Of a stretch of 64,000 nucleotides of DNA, positions 1-10,824 are shown piece after piece (position 1 is the first letter of the stretch; each line of letters starts with the position of its first letter). The DNA comes from Adiantum capillus-veneris. Taxonomy: Eukaryota; Streptophyta; Polypodiopsida; Polypodiales; Pteridaceae. Below the pieces are notes generated by a model that worked only from the letters and a program-made list of their open reading frames with translations, did not search any database and had not been told where the DNA came from. A program made the position numbers and the translations under genes. Location of the stretch: assembly GCA_014529385.2 (NCBI GenBank), contig CM043964.1, positions 132,349,420 through 132,413,419 on the forward strand. Direction: 5' to 3'.

Positions 1-3000
1 GCATCCACATCCCTTCTCAATGTAGGCCAATAGAAGAATGTCTCAACCGCTTTAACTGTAGCATCGATACCACGATGCCCTGCATACGGTGGGACATGAC
101 TCTCTTCCATAACTTTGCGTCGCAATGGCTTTGTGACACACAATCTGCCATGCATCATCATGAACCCGTCTTTAAGAAGATAGTGTTCATGACGTTGTCC
201 ATCCATTAGTTGCTCGAAGACCCTTGCAAAATCTTCATCATTTGCATACTCTTCTCTCATATCATCAAGTTCATGATGATAAGGAATCGACACAGCTGAA
301 ATTTGTGGCTTCCTTGACAAGGCATCGGCCACAACGTTCTTCTTGCCTTCCACATGCACAATCTGAAAATGGAACATGGACAAGATATTTGCCCATCGCA
401 TATGCTTCTCAGATAACTTTGTTTGTGTCAAGAAGTATCGCAAGGTCTAATGGTCCGTTTGGACAACGAAATCTGCACCTAGCAGGTAGTGTTTCCAACT
501 TAAGAGCGCATGAATCCCAGCCAGTAACTCTTTCTCATAGACCTGCATGGTCATCTCTGGCCCTTGCAAAATTCTGCTCTCATAGGCTACTACCCTGCCA
601 TCTTGCATTAGCACTGCACCAATGCTACTACCGCAGGCATCACACTGGACCACAAATGACTTCCTAAGATCTGGCAACACAATGACTGGATCTGAAGTCA
701 TCTTTTCCTTTAAGAGATTAAAAGCTGAAATCTCTTTTTGTGTCCATCTAAAGGTGACTGCCTTCTTTCGAAGAGCATGTAAAGGTGAAGCAATCTCAGC
801 GAAATTTCGGATAAACCTTCTATAATAGGAGCATAGTCCCAAAAAGCTTCGGACATCATGCACCGTCTTCAAATTTGGCCATGACTTGATCGCTTCAACT
901 TTTGCAGGATCCATTCTGACACCATCCTTTGAGACAATGTGTCCCAGAAAGTGAATCTCTTCCAGAAAAAACTCACTTTTCTTTGCATTGATGAGCAACC
1001 TATGGCTGCGTAGCTCTTTGAACACAATGGCCAAGTGATGCCTATGCTCCTCTTCATTCTTTGAATAGACTATCATGTCATCAAAGAATGTACCAACAAA
1101 CTGCTGGTGTGGATGGAAAATTCTGTCCATCATCCTATTGAACGTAGCAGGAGCATTTGTGAGACCAAAGGGCATCACTAAAAATTTGTAAAGGCCAAAC
1201 GTTGTTCTAAAAGCAGTCTTGTGCACATCCTCTGATCTAATGTGGATCTGATGGTACCCACTCTTTAGATCTATTCTGCTAAACATAGCTGCTCCTTCTA
1301 ATTTGTCCATAATATCATCAATTCTAGGTATAGGGAACCTATTCTTGATGGTATTCTTGTTCAGTGCACGATAGTCGATGCACATACGCCATGAGCCATC
1401 CTTTTTTTGCACCAACAACACTGGAGAACAAAATGGAGATGAACTGGGCTGAATCAGCCCCTTTTCTAACAGCTCCTGTACTTGGCCCATTATCTCTTTC
1501 TGCTGAGCCGCACTAACCCTGTACAGAGGCTTATTTGGTGGGCTACTGCCTGGCACCAAATCTATCGCATGGTCCTCGGGTCTCTCTGGCGGTAATTGAG
1601 ACGGTAATGAATCGGAAAAACAGTCACTGTACTGTTGTAAAAACATTGACCTTTCTTTATCTAGCACAGATAAATTTGATTCATCACAATCTGACACTTC
1701 ACGTGCAAAAACCAAGTACGCAGAAAGATGCTTTTTCATTACAGAAGTAATAGCAGAAGCTGATACAGTAGGAATAGACTCTCCTTTAAGCTTTACATCC
1801 AGAATATGAGTCTTTCCCCTGCTCTGTACAGTGATCTTTTTGTTGTAGGCATCCATGATTCCCTGTACACGAAACAACCAAGGAATACCTAACAACACAT
1901 CACATCCGTCCAGTGGCATGATGTAAAATTCTTCAGCATCTACATAGGACTGGATATGTAGACGCAACTTTCCAATGATGGGTGTCACAGCCTCTGTATG
2001 GCCAGGACATGCCAAACCTGCCTCTGCTGTATACCCCATCTCTTCAGGTCTGATTCCCAACTTTGAAGCCAATTCTGGGGAAATGAAGTTGGCTTTGGCA
2101 CCTGGATCAGAGAAGATAAGCACTGTTTGATCCCTGACCTTTCCCCATGCTCTGCAAAGCTCACTTGCATCTGAATTTGGCTTGTCGCCCACTATATCTG
2201 GCACTAGACCAGCCATGGGCTTCTTTCCTTTCCTGTCCTCCTTGTCTTCAGAATCAGCTGGCCTTTTCTTTGTAGGACAGTTGTAAGCAATGTGGCCAGG
2301 CTGCTCACATATAAAGCATTTGTTCTCTGTCCTCAGGACCTTCTTTTGCTCTTCTGACTTGCGAGGAAAACGTCTTTTCCATTTCTTTGCTGGTCCTTTT
2401 TCTGATTCAGCCGTAGCTTTGTCTTTCCCTGCGTTGGCTGACTCTTGAGCCCCTTTAGGAGCCTCATTGGGAACGTGCTTCTTGGCTGAATTTTTCTTGC
2501 CTGATCCTGCCTTGACGCCAGTGTTAAATTCACAATCTTCTCCCTTGAGCAAACCATTGCCAGTGTTTGCTACCTCGATGAGCTGCGTCAAAGTAGTGAC
2601 TTTTGTCTTCGTGCAGTATTTTCTCAATCCTTTGGGTAGGCCACAACAGTATTTTTCAATCTGTTCTGTCAATGGCACAAACCTATAGGAAGTTACTGGA
2701 AGTAGAGCTTTCCAAAACTTCCGATTGTAATCATCCAGATTTCTGCAAGTGGCAGCATTTAGCTGGTGCCATTCTATCATGACATCTGCTTCAAAGTCAT
2801 CAGATAACCATGCTGCTGCAAAAATCTGCTTGAAGTAAATCCATGTGGACGGAGCTTGCCCTTGAAGCAATAAGGTTGTCCACCATTGTCCCGCATTCCC
2901 TGTCAAGAAAGTGGCTGCCTTGCGGACCTTTGAAGCCTCTGTAAAGTTTCCCCCTGCATAGGCCTTGTCAAACTGCTGGAGGAATGAGAGAGCCTTCTTC

Positions 3001-3875
3001 CTGTCATCAAACCCTGTAAAGGTCGTGAATGACACACCTTTGCCACCTTCTTTGTATGGAGTTGGCCTCTCCAACGGCGTTAAATTGTCATATGGAAGTG
3101 ACTGAAACATGGGAACACTATTAGGGTTCATCCGTGTTCCTTGGCCGCTATTAACTTGACTTGGAAATGCCATATTTGGCTGCTGATTTGTAATTCCAGC
3201 CATACCAAAATTTGCCTGTGGCATCCCAAATTGGCCCTGAGTGCTCTGAAACCTTGGTTGCATACCCATGACACTGTACATGGGGTTAGGCATCATCGTT
3301 TGAGCACCCCCAAACACTGTTCCTGGCGTGTAAAACTGATTTCCAGGTGCATGACCAGCCATGCTCTGGAATACCGATCCACCTCCAAAATAGCCAGGGT
3401 GTACTGAAGGTGGTGGGAAGACCTGTTGCATAGCCTGTAGGTTGCTTCCCTGCCCATTAGAACCAGCTATAGGCTGCTGAAAGGTGGCGGGCTGAACTGG
3501 TACAGCTTGAAATACTGGCATCTCAGCCACCTGTTCTTGCACCTTAGGCATAGGTTGTGGAGACTGCATGTTCTCCGTCAAGTGTACAGGTGTTTCCATT
3601 GACTGCTCGGTATGAATCACCTGTGCTCGAGCCTTAACAGGCTTTTGAATATGATCCATTGACCCAACTTGCTGAGACGGAACAGGAGGTTGCAGAAAGG
3701 CTAAAAACCTCGGGTTTTGCATTACTTGTGTGAACATAGCCACAGCAGTAGCCAACTGGGTCCTGAATATATCGTCATCTGTCTGTGGTGGTCTTTAGGA
3801 CTCACCCACTTCATGTGTCTGTTGACCCTGTGAAGACGAAACCTCTTCAGTCACATCATCTGGTCTGTCAGCCAT
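1..3875 (-). pseudogene. gag-pol polyprotein of gypsy element A1, two nonsense codons
   Basis: The original start is probably the ATG at 3873-3875, because the frame is open from there to an in-frame TAA at 3795-3797 (codon 27) and then from 3755 to a TAG at 447-449. From the Met at 3755 there are 1102 residues: a Met/Gln/Pro-rich N-terminus (to about 230), a retrotransposon Gag domain (WW..LL.QGQ.P.TW, about 280-400), a CCHC zinc knuckle (CFICEQPGHIAYNC, about 478-491), an aspartic protease (DPGAKANFIS, about 548), RT (active site FFDD, about 888) and RNase H (QCDACGSSIGAVL, about 1038). RNase H and the start of integrase (HRGIDATVK) continue in the same frame below 447. The TAG replaces a Gln in the VQTDHQTLRY-type RNase H motif seen intact in element B. 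Both stops could come from C-to-T changes (CAA to TAA, CAG to TAG). The residue after the protease Asp is Pro, where Ser or Thr is usual. Confidence 0.9.
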
Positions 3876-3966
3876 AATTGCAATTCCCTGTGTCTGGTCT
3901 ATGATCCCCTGTGTCTTCAATCTCAAAACTGACCAAGGCTCACTTCTATGGGAAAAAGTGATTTAA

Positions 3967-3983
3967 TCCCGTCGATGGAACCA
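3967..3983 (-). other. Primer-binding site of gypsy element A1
   Basis: On the minus strand the 17 bases directly after the 5' LTR read TGGTTCCATCGACGGGA. The leading TGG is the complement of a tRNA 3' CCA, as expected for priming minus-strand DNA synthesis. The same 17 bases follow the 5' LTR of element B at 19079-19095, so both families use the same primer. I could not match it to a particular tRNA from memory. Confidence 0.75.
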
Positions 3984-5460
3984 TGAAACCGGCCTGTTCA
4001 ATCCAAAAAGGACGGTAGACTTTACTTTAAACCTTGATTTAGCTTTCACCCATTATTAGTCGTCTATTTTACCTGTACTTTCAAGACACAACAAAGGGGA
4101 GAGGGATACAGGCTGCTAGATTGCACCTGTATGAGTAGACGAACACCAGATTGGCCCCTAACTTAGGCGCCCCTTTCGGTATTTCTTTATTGTTCAAAAG
4201 AGGGAATAAACGCTGTGGTTCCCTACAAGCTGCCCCGCACAAACTCGGCTGAATTTCCACTGTTCCAGCCCGATTTCGGCAGCATAACTGTACTAGAACC
4301 CTTCACAGTCAGTATTCCCACGCATTAAATGACTTTCCCGACGCATACGGGCACTTTGCAAAACCTGGCGAGAATCTGCAGCACGCTGAATTCTCTGTTT
4401 TCAGCCCTGAAAATGCGCCAGATCACCTGTACAGCGGTCCCCTTGCGTCCCCGAACCTCCTGGGGGTATTAGGGTTCGTTTAGGGCCAAAACCCTAAACC
4501 TGCAAAAATACACAGCAGGCTGTAATTCACTGTTTCGGGCTCCGTTTCGCGTGCCGGTCGCATCCTTAGCAAGTCCTTGAGCTCCCGCACCTGTAGGGCT
4601 ACTTGCCCTTTGAATCGGACGAGATTTCTAGCGTGAAACCTCTCCGAATTCACTTGTACCTGCGGGGGATTAGCCGCTAGCTAATCCAGTACCTATGCAA
4701 GAGGCTCTTGCCTCGGCAATCGCGCATGAACCCACACAACTGTACATTGGTCAAATGAAGAGCCCACTAGAGGGGCATAACATACTGCCAAAGGGGAGAG
4801 AGAGGGCAGTGCGTAGCGTGCAGGGCATCACTCCTGGCACCGCACTGTACATAGGAGGGAAAGCAAGCACTCCATAGCTCTTAACCTGTGACAGAGACTT
4901 GCAAAATGAGCCTCCCAGCTATAAATCACGTTTTTGCCTTCTCTATAAGTAGTAAACTGGCCTCACAGTGCCAAGTGTCACTCATTTGTGCATTTTCCCG
5001 CTTTAGACCCTCGGGTCTAAAAATATCTCACCTGTAGCCTCTGTTGACTTGGCCACAGAGTAACAAAATGATCCCCATGTCAAACTACACGTAATGACGC
5101 GAAGACATTTTCAGGTCCCAAAATAGCAGTTCCCTAAATTTTAGGAGATGCTGCCATTGTATCTTTCTAGGTCATCCGACCCTCTTTGTACACTGCGGCC
5201 ACATCCAAAACTGAAATGTAGCCTCTGTAGCAAAGGATTCCACTTTGGCCAGTCAATGACCCCACTTGGCTAACCATAGTCCTTGTCCAACCTTAGTGCT
5301 CTCTTGCCCTCAGGCCAAAACTCCCTCTAGACAGTTCCACACTAGCTATGCAATGCAGGGCAGTTAGATTTCCCGAGGGGTGTTTCCAAAAAGTGAAAGC
5401 AAATAGATAATAAGAAAGAAATCAACAAAAAGGATAGATAGTAGTCACACACTGGTGACA
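3984..5460 (-). repeat. 5' LTR of gypsy element A1 (1477 bp)
   Basis: On the plus strand it runs from TGAAACCGGCC to CTGGTGACA. The ends match a second copy at 14942-16420, which has a target duplication, so the boundaries are secure. It carries the motif GAAATACCGAAAGGGGCGCC (minus strand, near 4160-4195) close to an AATAAA, and a telomere-type TTTAGGG/CCCTAAA pair near 4475-4500. Small ORFs inside it, such as the one at 4695-4877, recur in both copies but look like chance. Confidence 0.9.
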
Positions 5461-5528
5461 CGCCCCAGGAGGCAAGGCCATCCCCGGCTGCTAGGAGATC
5501 TCTTGGCAGCGCCTTTGCCACGAGTCGC

Positions 5529-6138
5529 TTGGCGAGAGAGGGACAGCCTTTCTTGCGACCCCCTTTACAGGTACAGACGTCTCGCTCTGCAGCAATCCCT
5601 CGTGGTCTGAAGAGCTTTGACATTCGCCGCCGATGGGACTTCTTTGACTACGACTTTACACGCTTTCTCGACGACTCCTCAGCAGAACATAGGGAGCCTG
5701 CTTCAGGGTTCATGTTTTGTTCCTTGCAGCTAGGGGGATAGAGGCCTTGGACTCTGCGATTGGCTCCTCTTTTCCCTTTGCAGCAGAGACCAGACTGAGT
5801 GGACTCTCGACTCAGTGTTGGAGTGGCTGCATACACAGGCCCTAGAGTTCTCTCACCACATGGGAGACCTAGGAGTTACAGACTTGCTTCAGACTTTGTG
5901 GCCATTGGCCAAGTTTGAGGTGACCCCTCTAGATGCAGCAGGATGTAGACACATTGTGGTTCACTTCTTTGCTGATACGCAGTGCTCGCTATGCTATGTA
6001 CACATTCCTGGACAGAGGAGGTTGCTTTACGTACGGCTCGGTCTACTTGGGCTTGGGCCAAGCACTCTTAGCAGTCACACCTATCTAGAGGACGCTCGGA
6101 TGCGGATTACTCCCCATCCAAGCCAGCCTCGAAGATAG
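5529..6138 (+). pseudogene. Possible LINE-1 ORF1 remnant
   Basis: Two overlapping open stretches in different frames, 5529-5741 and 5815-6138, lie directly upstream of the endonuclease start. The second translates to 107 residues with a Cys/His-containing stretch (HIVVHFFADTQCSLCYVH) and ends in a basic tail. I do not recognise a domain. Its position before the endonuclease fits LINE ORF1, but that is inference from order only. The frame change near 5741-5815 suggests it is broken. Confidence 0.35.
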
Positions 6139-6181
6139 CACGTTTAGCTACTGCAGCAGTATCTGTTCTCTCTCGTTCCCC

Positions 6182-6900
6182 ATGAGGATCGTCTCATGGA
6201 ACGTGCAGGGTCTAGGTGGGCCCCAGTTTCAGCGTCAGAGGGGCCGACTACGTCAGGAGCTTCAGCGTTGCCTTGTGGGAGGCGAGATTGATCTCCTTAT
6301 ACTACAGGAGCATCATCTGTGTGAGAGCCGCATTAGACATTGTGGTCAGCTCTTGCGTGGACGATATGATACTTTTTGGTCAACTACTTTTGGACCTGGA
6401 GGCATCCAGGGTGGGGTATGTATGACTATTGCGGATTCTTTGCAGCAAGCCACGCACACAATCAGGTACTTTTGTCAAGAGGTAGAGGTGATCATTTCAT
6501 GCTCACACGTTCAGTCAGACAGGGCTGCCCTCTTGCCCCATTCCTCTTTCTGTTCTATGTTGAGGCGATGAGCAGGTTTTTGGTGTCGCAGCAGGTTGGT
6601 CTACGGGGCTTAGCACTCCCTATTCGGGGAGATGAGCTACTTGACGCTGAGTTTGCTGACGACTCAGCCTTGTACTTGGATGGCCAGGAGGCCAACCTTC
6701 ACAGTTGTGAGTGGGCTCTTGAGACCTTCTATTGTGCATCTAGCGCACTGATCAACTGGAGAAAGAGAGTGGCTTTCTCGGTTGGTAGTGCTCATGTACC
6801 CGATTGGATGCCAGGTGAGGTTTCAGGTGGATTCCCCCAGGAACTGTAGTTCGGTACTTGGGCTGTCTGTGTGGCTTTTCCCTCCCCCCATTTCTTGATT
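6182..6900 (+). pseudogene. LINE-1 ORF2: endonuclease fused by deletion to late RT
   Basis: The product would nick target DNA and reverse-transcribe the element RNA. The N-terminus MRIVSWNVQGLG and the LILQEHHL stretch (probable catalytic Glu) are typical of the AP-like endonuclease of LINEs. After about 6440 the endonuclease stops being recognisable. From about 6460, in another frame, RT motifs appear: SVRQGCPLAPFLF, then FADDSALYLDG with the catalytic Asp pair at about 6656-6664, then a WRKRVAFSVG-like thumb region. RT motifs before these are absent, which indicates an internal deletion of roughly 1.5-2 kb (estimated from usual LINE layout). The sequence resembles PGTVVRYLGC-type RT tails up to about 6900. 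Not functional. Confidence 0.8.
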
Positions 6901-7044
6901 TAGCCTCATTGTATATATGCTGTTTTTTCATTAGGATAGTCTTCCCATCATGGTTGTTGTAGCCCTCTCTCGAAGAGGTGGTTCTAGCCCTATGGGCAGT
7001 TTCATTAACTAATAGAAGGATCTTTTTCTCAAAAAAAAAAAAAA

Positions 7045-8905
7045 GTCTTGAGTTCAACTCTCCTCACGGCTAGATCTTTAAGGTCTCGTGGGATAGTTTC
7101 CTACGACGTTCAAACTCTCTTCTTCTCGGGTGTGTGTGCTAATAAAAAAAAAGAGGAAAATGGTATAACCTTTCTATCACCCAAGTGTGGCAGATTGGTT
7201 ATACCACTTCCCTCTTGAATAACAAGTCTTGAGTTCAACTCTCCTCGTCGGCTAGATCTTTAAGGTCTCTTGCGATAGTTTCCTACGACGTTAAAACTCT
7301 CTTATTCTCGGGTATGTGTGTGTGCGCTGATAAGAAAAGAGGAAAATGGTATAACCTTTCTATCACCTAAGTGTGGTAGATTGGTTATACCATTTCCCTC
7401 TTCAATAAAAAGTCTTGACTTCTCTCTCCTCCTTGGCTAGATCTTTAAGGTCTCTTGGGATAGTTTCCTACGACGGTAAAACTCTCTTCTTCTCGGGGGG
7501 GGGTGCTGATAAAAAAAGAGGAAAATGGTATAACCTTTCTATCACCCAAGTGTGGTAGATTGGTTATACCATTTCCCTCTTGAATAACAAGTCTTGAGTT
7601 CAACTCTCCTCATCGGCTAGATCTTTAAGGTCTCTTGAATAGTTTCCTACGACGTTAAAACTCTCTTCTACTCGGGGGTGTCTGTGTGTGTGCTGAAAAA
7701 AAAGAGGAAAATGGTATAACCTTTCTATCACCCAAGTGTGGTAGATTGGTTATACCATTTCCCTCTTTAATAACAAGTCTTGAGTTCAACTCTCCTCGTC
7801 GGCTAGATCTTTAAGGTCTCTTGGGATAGTTTCCTATGACGTTAAAACTCTCTTCTTCTCGGGTGTGTGTATGTGCTGATAAAAAAAGAGGAAAATGGTA
7901 TAACTTTATATCACCCAAGTGTGGTAGATTGGTTATACCATTTCCCTCTTGAATAACAAGTCTTTAGTTCAACTCTCCTCATCGGCTAGATATTTAAGGT
8001 CTGTTGGGATAGTTTCCTATGACGTTAAAACTCTCGTCTTCTTGGGTGTGTGTGTGTGCTGATAAAAAAAGAGGAAAATGGTATAACCTTTGTATCACCC
8101 AAAAGTGGTAGATTGGTTATACCATTTCCCTCTTGAATAACAAGTCTTGAGTTCAACTCTCCTCGTCGGCTAGATATTTAAGGTCTCTTGGGATAGTTTC
8201 CTACGACGTTAAAACTCTCTTCTTCTCGGGTGTGTGTGTGCGCTGATAAAAAAAGAGGAAAATGGTATAACCTTTTTATCACCCAAGTGTGTGTGTGCTG
8301 ATAAAAAAAGAGGAAAATGGTATAACCTTTCTATCACCCAAGTGTGGTAGATTGGTTATACCATTTCCCTCTTGAATAACAAGTTTTGAGTTCAACTCTC
8401 CTCGTCGGCTAGATCTTTAAGGTCTCTTGGGATAGTTTTTACAACGTTAAAACTCTCTTCTACTCGGGGGTGTGTGTGTGTGTGCTGATAAAAAAAGAGG
8501 AAAATGGTATAACCTTTCTATCACCCAAGTGTCGTAGATTGGTTATACCATTTCCCTCTTGAATAACAAGTCTTAAGTTCAACTCTCCTCATCGGCTAGA
8601 GCTTTAAGGTCTTTTGGGATAGTTTCCTACGACGTTAAAACTCTCTTCTTCTCGGGTGTATGTACTAATAAAAAAAGAGGAAAATGGTATAACTTTTCTA
8701 TCACCCGAGTGTGGTAGATTGGTTATACCATTTCCCTCTTGAATAACAAGTCTTGAGTTCAACTCTCCTCATCGGCTAGATCTTTAAGGTCTCTTGGGAT
8801 AGTTTCCTACGACGTTAAAACTCTCTTCTTCTCGGATGTGTGTGCTGATAAAAAAAGAGGAAAATGGTATAACCTTTCTATCACCCAAGTGTGGTAGATT
8901 GGTTA
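7045..8905. repeat. Tandem array of about ten ~180-bp units, each with a 62-nt hairpin
   Basis: Units start with GTCTTGAGTTCAACTCTCCT, continue through a variable GT-rich stretch and end near CCCTCTTGAATAACAA. Starts recur about every 180-185 bp from 7045. One partial unit is inserted near 8228-8300, and the last unit is cut at 8905. In each unit the segment from GAGGAAAATGG to CCATTTCCCTC (7153-7214 in the first unit) is an inverted repeat. Two 28-nt arms match at 24 positions, with one further G-T pair, around a 6-nt loop. The right arm also contains an A-box-like string, followed 45 nt later by a B-box-like GAGTTCAACTC, which is tRNA-like spacing. I see no open reading frame of note. Confidence 0.9.
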
Positions 8906-9536
8906 GGAGATAAAGAAACTTCAAAGTGAGGTAACCTCTATTAAACGAGAACTCGCCACAAAGGATCAACAGATAACAGACTTACAAACTAAACTACAAG
9001 AGGCAAAAACAATCCAACAAGCAGTCAACAATAATACCATGGAGAATACCGCACAAGAACATGGAGAGACGGCTACATCGCAGGTAAAATCTCAGAATTT
9101 TGCAACAGAAGTCTTGTCGGTTATTCATGAGGACAGTAAAAAAAGTTCAAAAATACATCAGAGTGGGTGGATTCCCTGAGGGATGGGAGAAGCCTGGCCA
9201 GGATGAAGAACACAATCCAGATGATGAATATTCTATAGCAACAGATGTCTTAACAAAAAGACTGTCCAAGGCAGTCCCCTTCATCGATCTAGGGGGTCCA
9301 ATGAGTGTGGAGGTTAAAGGCAAGCAGGCAAAAATTTCTTATTTTGAAATGAAAGAAAAGATGGCAGTCATGATACAAACAAAATCACTAAAAGGTACTT
9401 CAGTGTGGATCTCAGATGAACTCAGCCCCCTTCAATTAAAAACCGAGCATCCGAATTAGCCAAAGTTAGAGAAGCCAGGAAGAATGGGATGTGGGCAATA
9501 TACAGAGGAGGAGAAGCTGTGATGCGAGACTTTCTC
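8906..9536 (+). pseudogene. LINE-2 ORF1-like fragment (coiled coil plus nucleic-acid-binding region)
   Basis: The translation begins with a coiled-coil-like stretch (KLQSEVTSIKRELATKDQQ, about 8915-9000), followed by a hydrophilic linker. After a frame change near 9100 the 119-residue ORF 9100-9459 reads through a region (SLKGTSVWISDELSPLQLK) that resembles the C-terminal domain of L1-type ORF1 proteins. A further frame change near 9440 continues the similarity (ELAKVREARKNGMWAIYRGG) up to the abrupt start of an LTR at 9537. ORF1 proteins bind LINE RNA as multimers. At least two frameshifts make this copy non-functional. The RT half may be the fragment at 21474-23740, on the other side of the nested LTR elements. 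Confidence 0.6.
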
Positions 9537-10185
9537 TGTAACAGACTTGGACACTCCAAGTCGAGAATATACCGCGACAACACAATAAACCACTTCAAAA
9601 CAGTTCAAAGTTCACAATTGATTCGACACTGGCCCGGCGGAGTTCCGTGCCTAGAGATATTGGCCCCAAAGACTGGCGCCCCTTTCGGTATTTCTTTTTG
9701 TATTAATATGCAACTCAAAGTACAAGCGAGTAGTCGGGACTCACTCTCAGACTCTGCGTCCAAATGCTCTGAGAAGTGAGAGCCTTTAAAGGTTTTACAA
9801 GGGATGCTAAAAGCAGAGCCCAAAAGCTTCAAAATCAAAAGCTGTTCCTCTCTCACTAGCTCTCTGTTGAGAGAATAAAGCAGAGTCTTTTTATTAAAAA
9901 AAAGTAAAGCTCTCTCTCTCTCTCCCCCCCAAGCAATTGCGTAAACAAAAGCAAGGTCAAAAGCTGCGCCAGGACTGTCATAGAATCTGCCACAAGAAGC
10001 GCCGCGATTTACAGGATGCCACGTGTCAGCCTGTCCGTGTTTTCCGGCATGCCCGTACAGTGCCTGCCACGTCAGCATTCAGCATCCACATTTCCGGGAG
10101 CAACTGCCAATGGAGGTCCTTTTCTGGGGCTGCCCATGCAAGGACTGTCCATGCCTGAGGGTAGCCATGTCACCGGTTTGTGACA
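9537..10185 (-). repeat. 3' LTR of gypsy element C1 (649 bp)
   Basis: On the minus strand it runs from TGTCACAAACCGG (right end, 10185) to a TTACA end (left end, 9537). It is homologous to the plus-strand LTR at 26249-26802, sharing both ends and the block around GAAATACCGAAAGGGGCGCC (here about 9672-9691). A CT-rich run lies near 9911-9930. The outside flank is LINE ORF1 sequence. Confidence 0.85.
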
Positions 10186-10824
10186 TAACCCCCCCCCCCC
10201 CCCCTTGAAAGTATTGTAATCGCCCTCAATTACGCGTGCAAAACAGACAGAATCCATAAAGTGTCTTAGCAGACACTGATTGTTAGTACCGACGCACTAG
10301 AAACACACATCTAGCACATGTACTAATCGACAGTCACATCACTAGACATCACAGGACATCACATAACAAATCACATTCAATATTCATTCGGATCTCAGAC
10401 TATGATTTATTGGCAATGCAATTAGCAATCGCATCTAGATCCACTCAAGACCTCATAGATGCCCGATTGACTAATCCCTATTGCAACCATGTCTATCGAG
10501 ATCATTCAGACCAAGATGCTGCAGTCATTTCCTCTATCAGTTCCTGCACTTAAACAAGTCAAGAACAAATCAATTTGAATTCCATTTCATAAAGTCATAC
10601 AGCAGAATACTGTCAGCTCTCAGTATCCTTGAAGCTCAAAGAGACATCAGTTGACTCTAGTATTCAAAAATCGAGGCATCTGTTGATAAAGGAGCGGAGT
10701 AACTCCCCTCTTATGCAAACCCACTGCACCAGATCTACAGCCAAGCTGACTTCGCGGTTCCAATTGGAGTAGACTATGCTAAACCAAAAGCTTCAAGGTA
10801 AAGTTTCACAATCTGAGGAGTATC
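10186..10824 (-). other. 3' untranslated region and polypurine tract of C1
   Basis: A run of 15 or more C (10189-10204) reads as G on the minus strand and sits directly before the 3' LTR, where the polypurine primer for plus-strand synthesis belongs. The rest, up to the B insertion point, is non-coding and aligns by eye with 25745-26248 of copy C2. Shared strings include GTATGACTTTAT and TGATGTCCTGTGATGTC. The last five bases, GTATC (10820-10824), are the left target duplication of element B. Confidence 0.75.

Larger units (their letters stand above)
1..5460 (-). mobile_element. Ty3/gypsy element A1, truncated by the left window edge
   Basis: This is a minus-strand LTR retrotransposon. Reading leftwards from 5460 it has a 5' LTR (3984-5460), a primer-binding site (3967-3983), gag, protease, reverse transcriptase, RNase H and the start of integrase, where the window ends. 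The order protease-RT-RNaseH-integrase is that of Ty3/gypsy. Its RT and RNase H closely resemble those of element B at 10825-20431, which ends in a chromodomain, so A1 is probably a chromovirus relative. The right LTR end abuts LINE sequence at 5461, so the element probably inserted into that LINE. The second LTR and the target duplication lie outside the window. Confidence 0.9.
5461..7044 (+). mobile_element. LINE-type retrotransposon 1, internally deleted, with poly(A) tail
   Basis: This is a plus-strand non-LTR retrotransposon remnant. It has a possible ORF1 end, an AP-endonuclease-like start (6182), a jump straight into late RT motifs (about 6460), a short 3' region and a 14-base A run at 7031-7044. 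About half of a normal ORF2, the endonuclease C-terminus and the RT N-terminus, is missing. The left limit is set only by the abutting A1 LTR. LINE sequence may continue beyond the left window edge on the other side of A1. Confidence 0.75.

Noticed and set aside
4695-4877. 60-codon ORF repeated at 15653-15835
   Set aside because: It lies inside the family A LTR. Its recurrence reflects LTR copies and there is no domain.
7045-8905. Array of repeats considered as a CRISPR array
   Set aside because: Units are ~180 bp with no short repeat alternating with unique spacers, and the setting is plant nuclear DNA.
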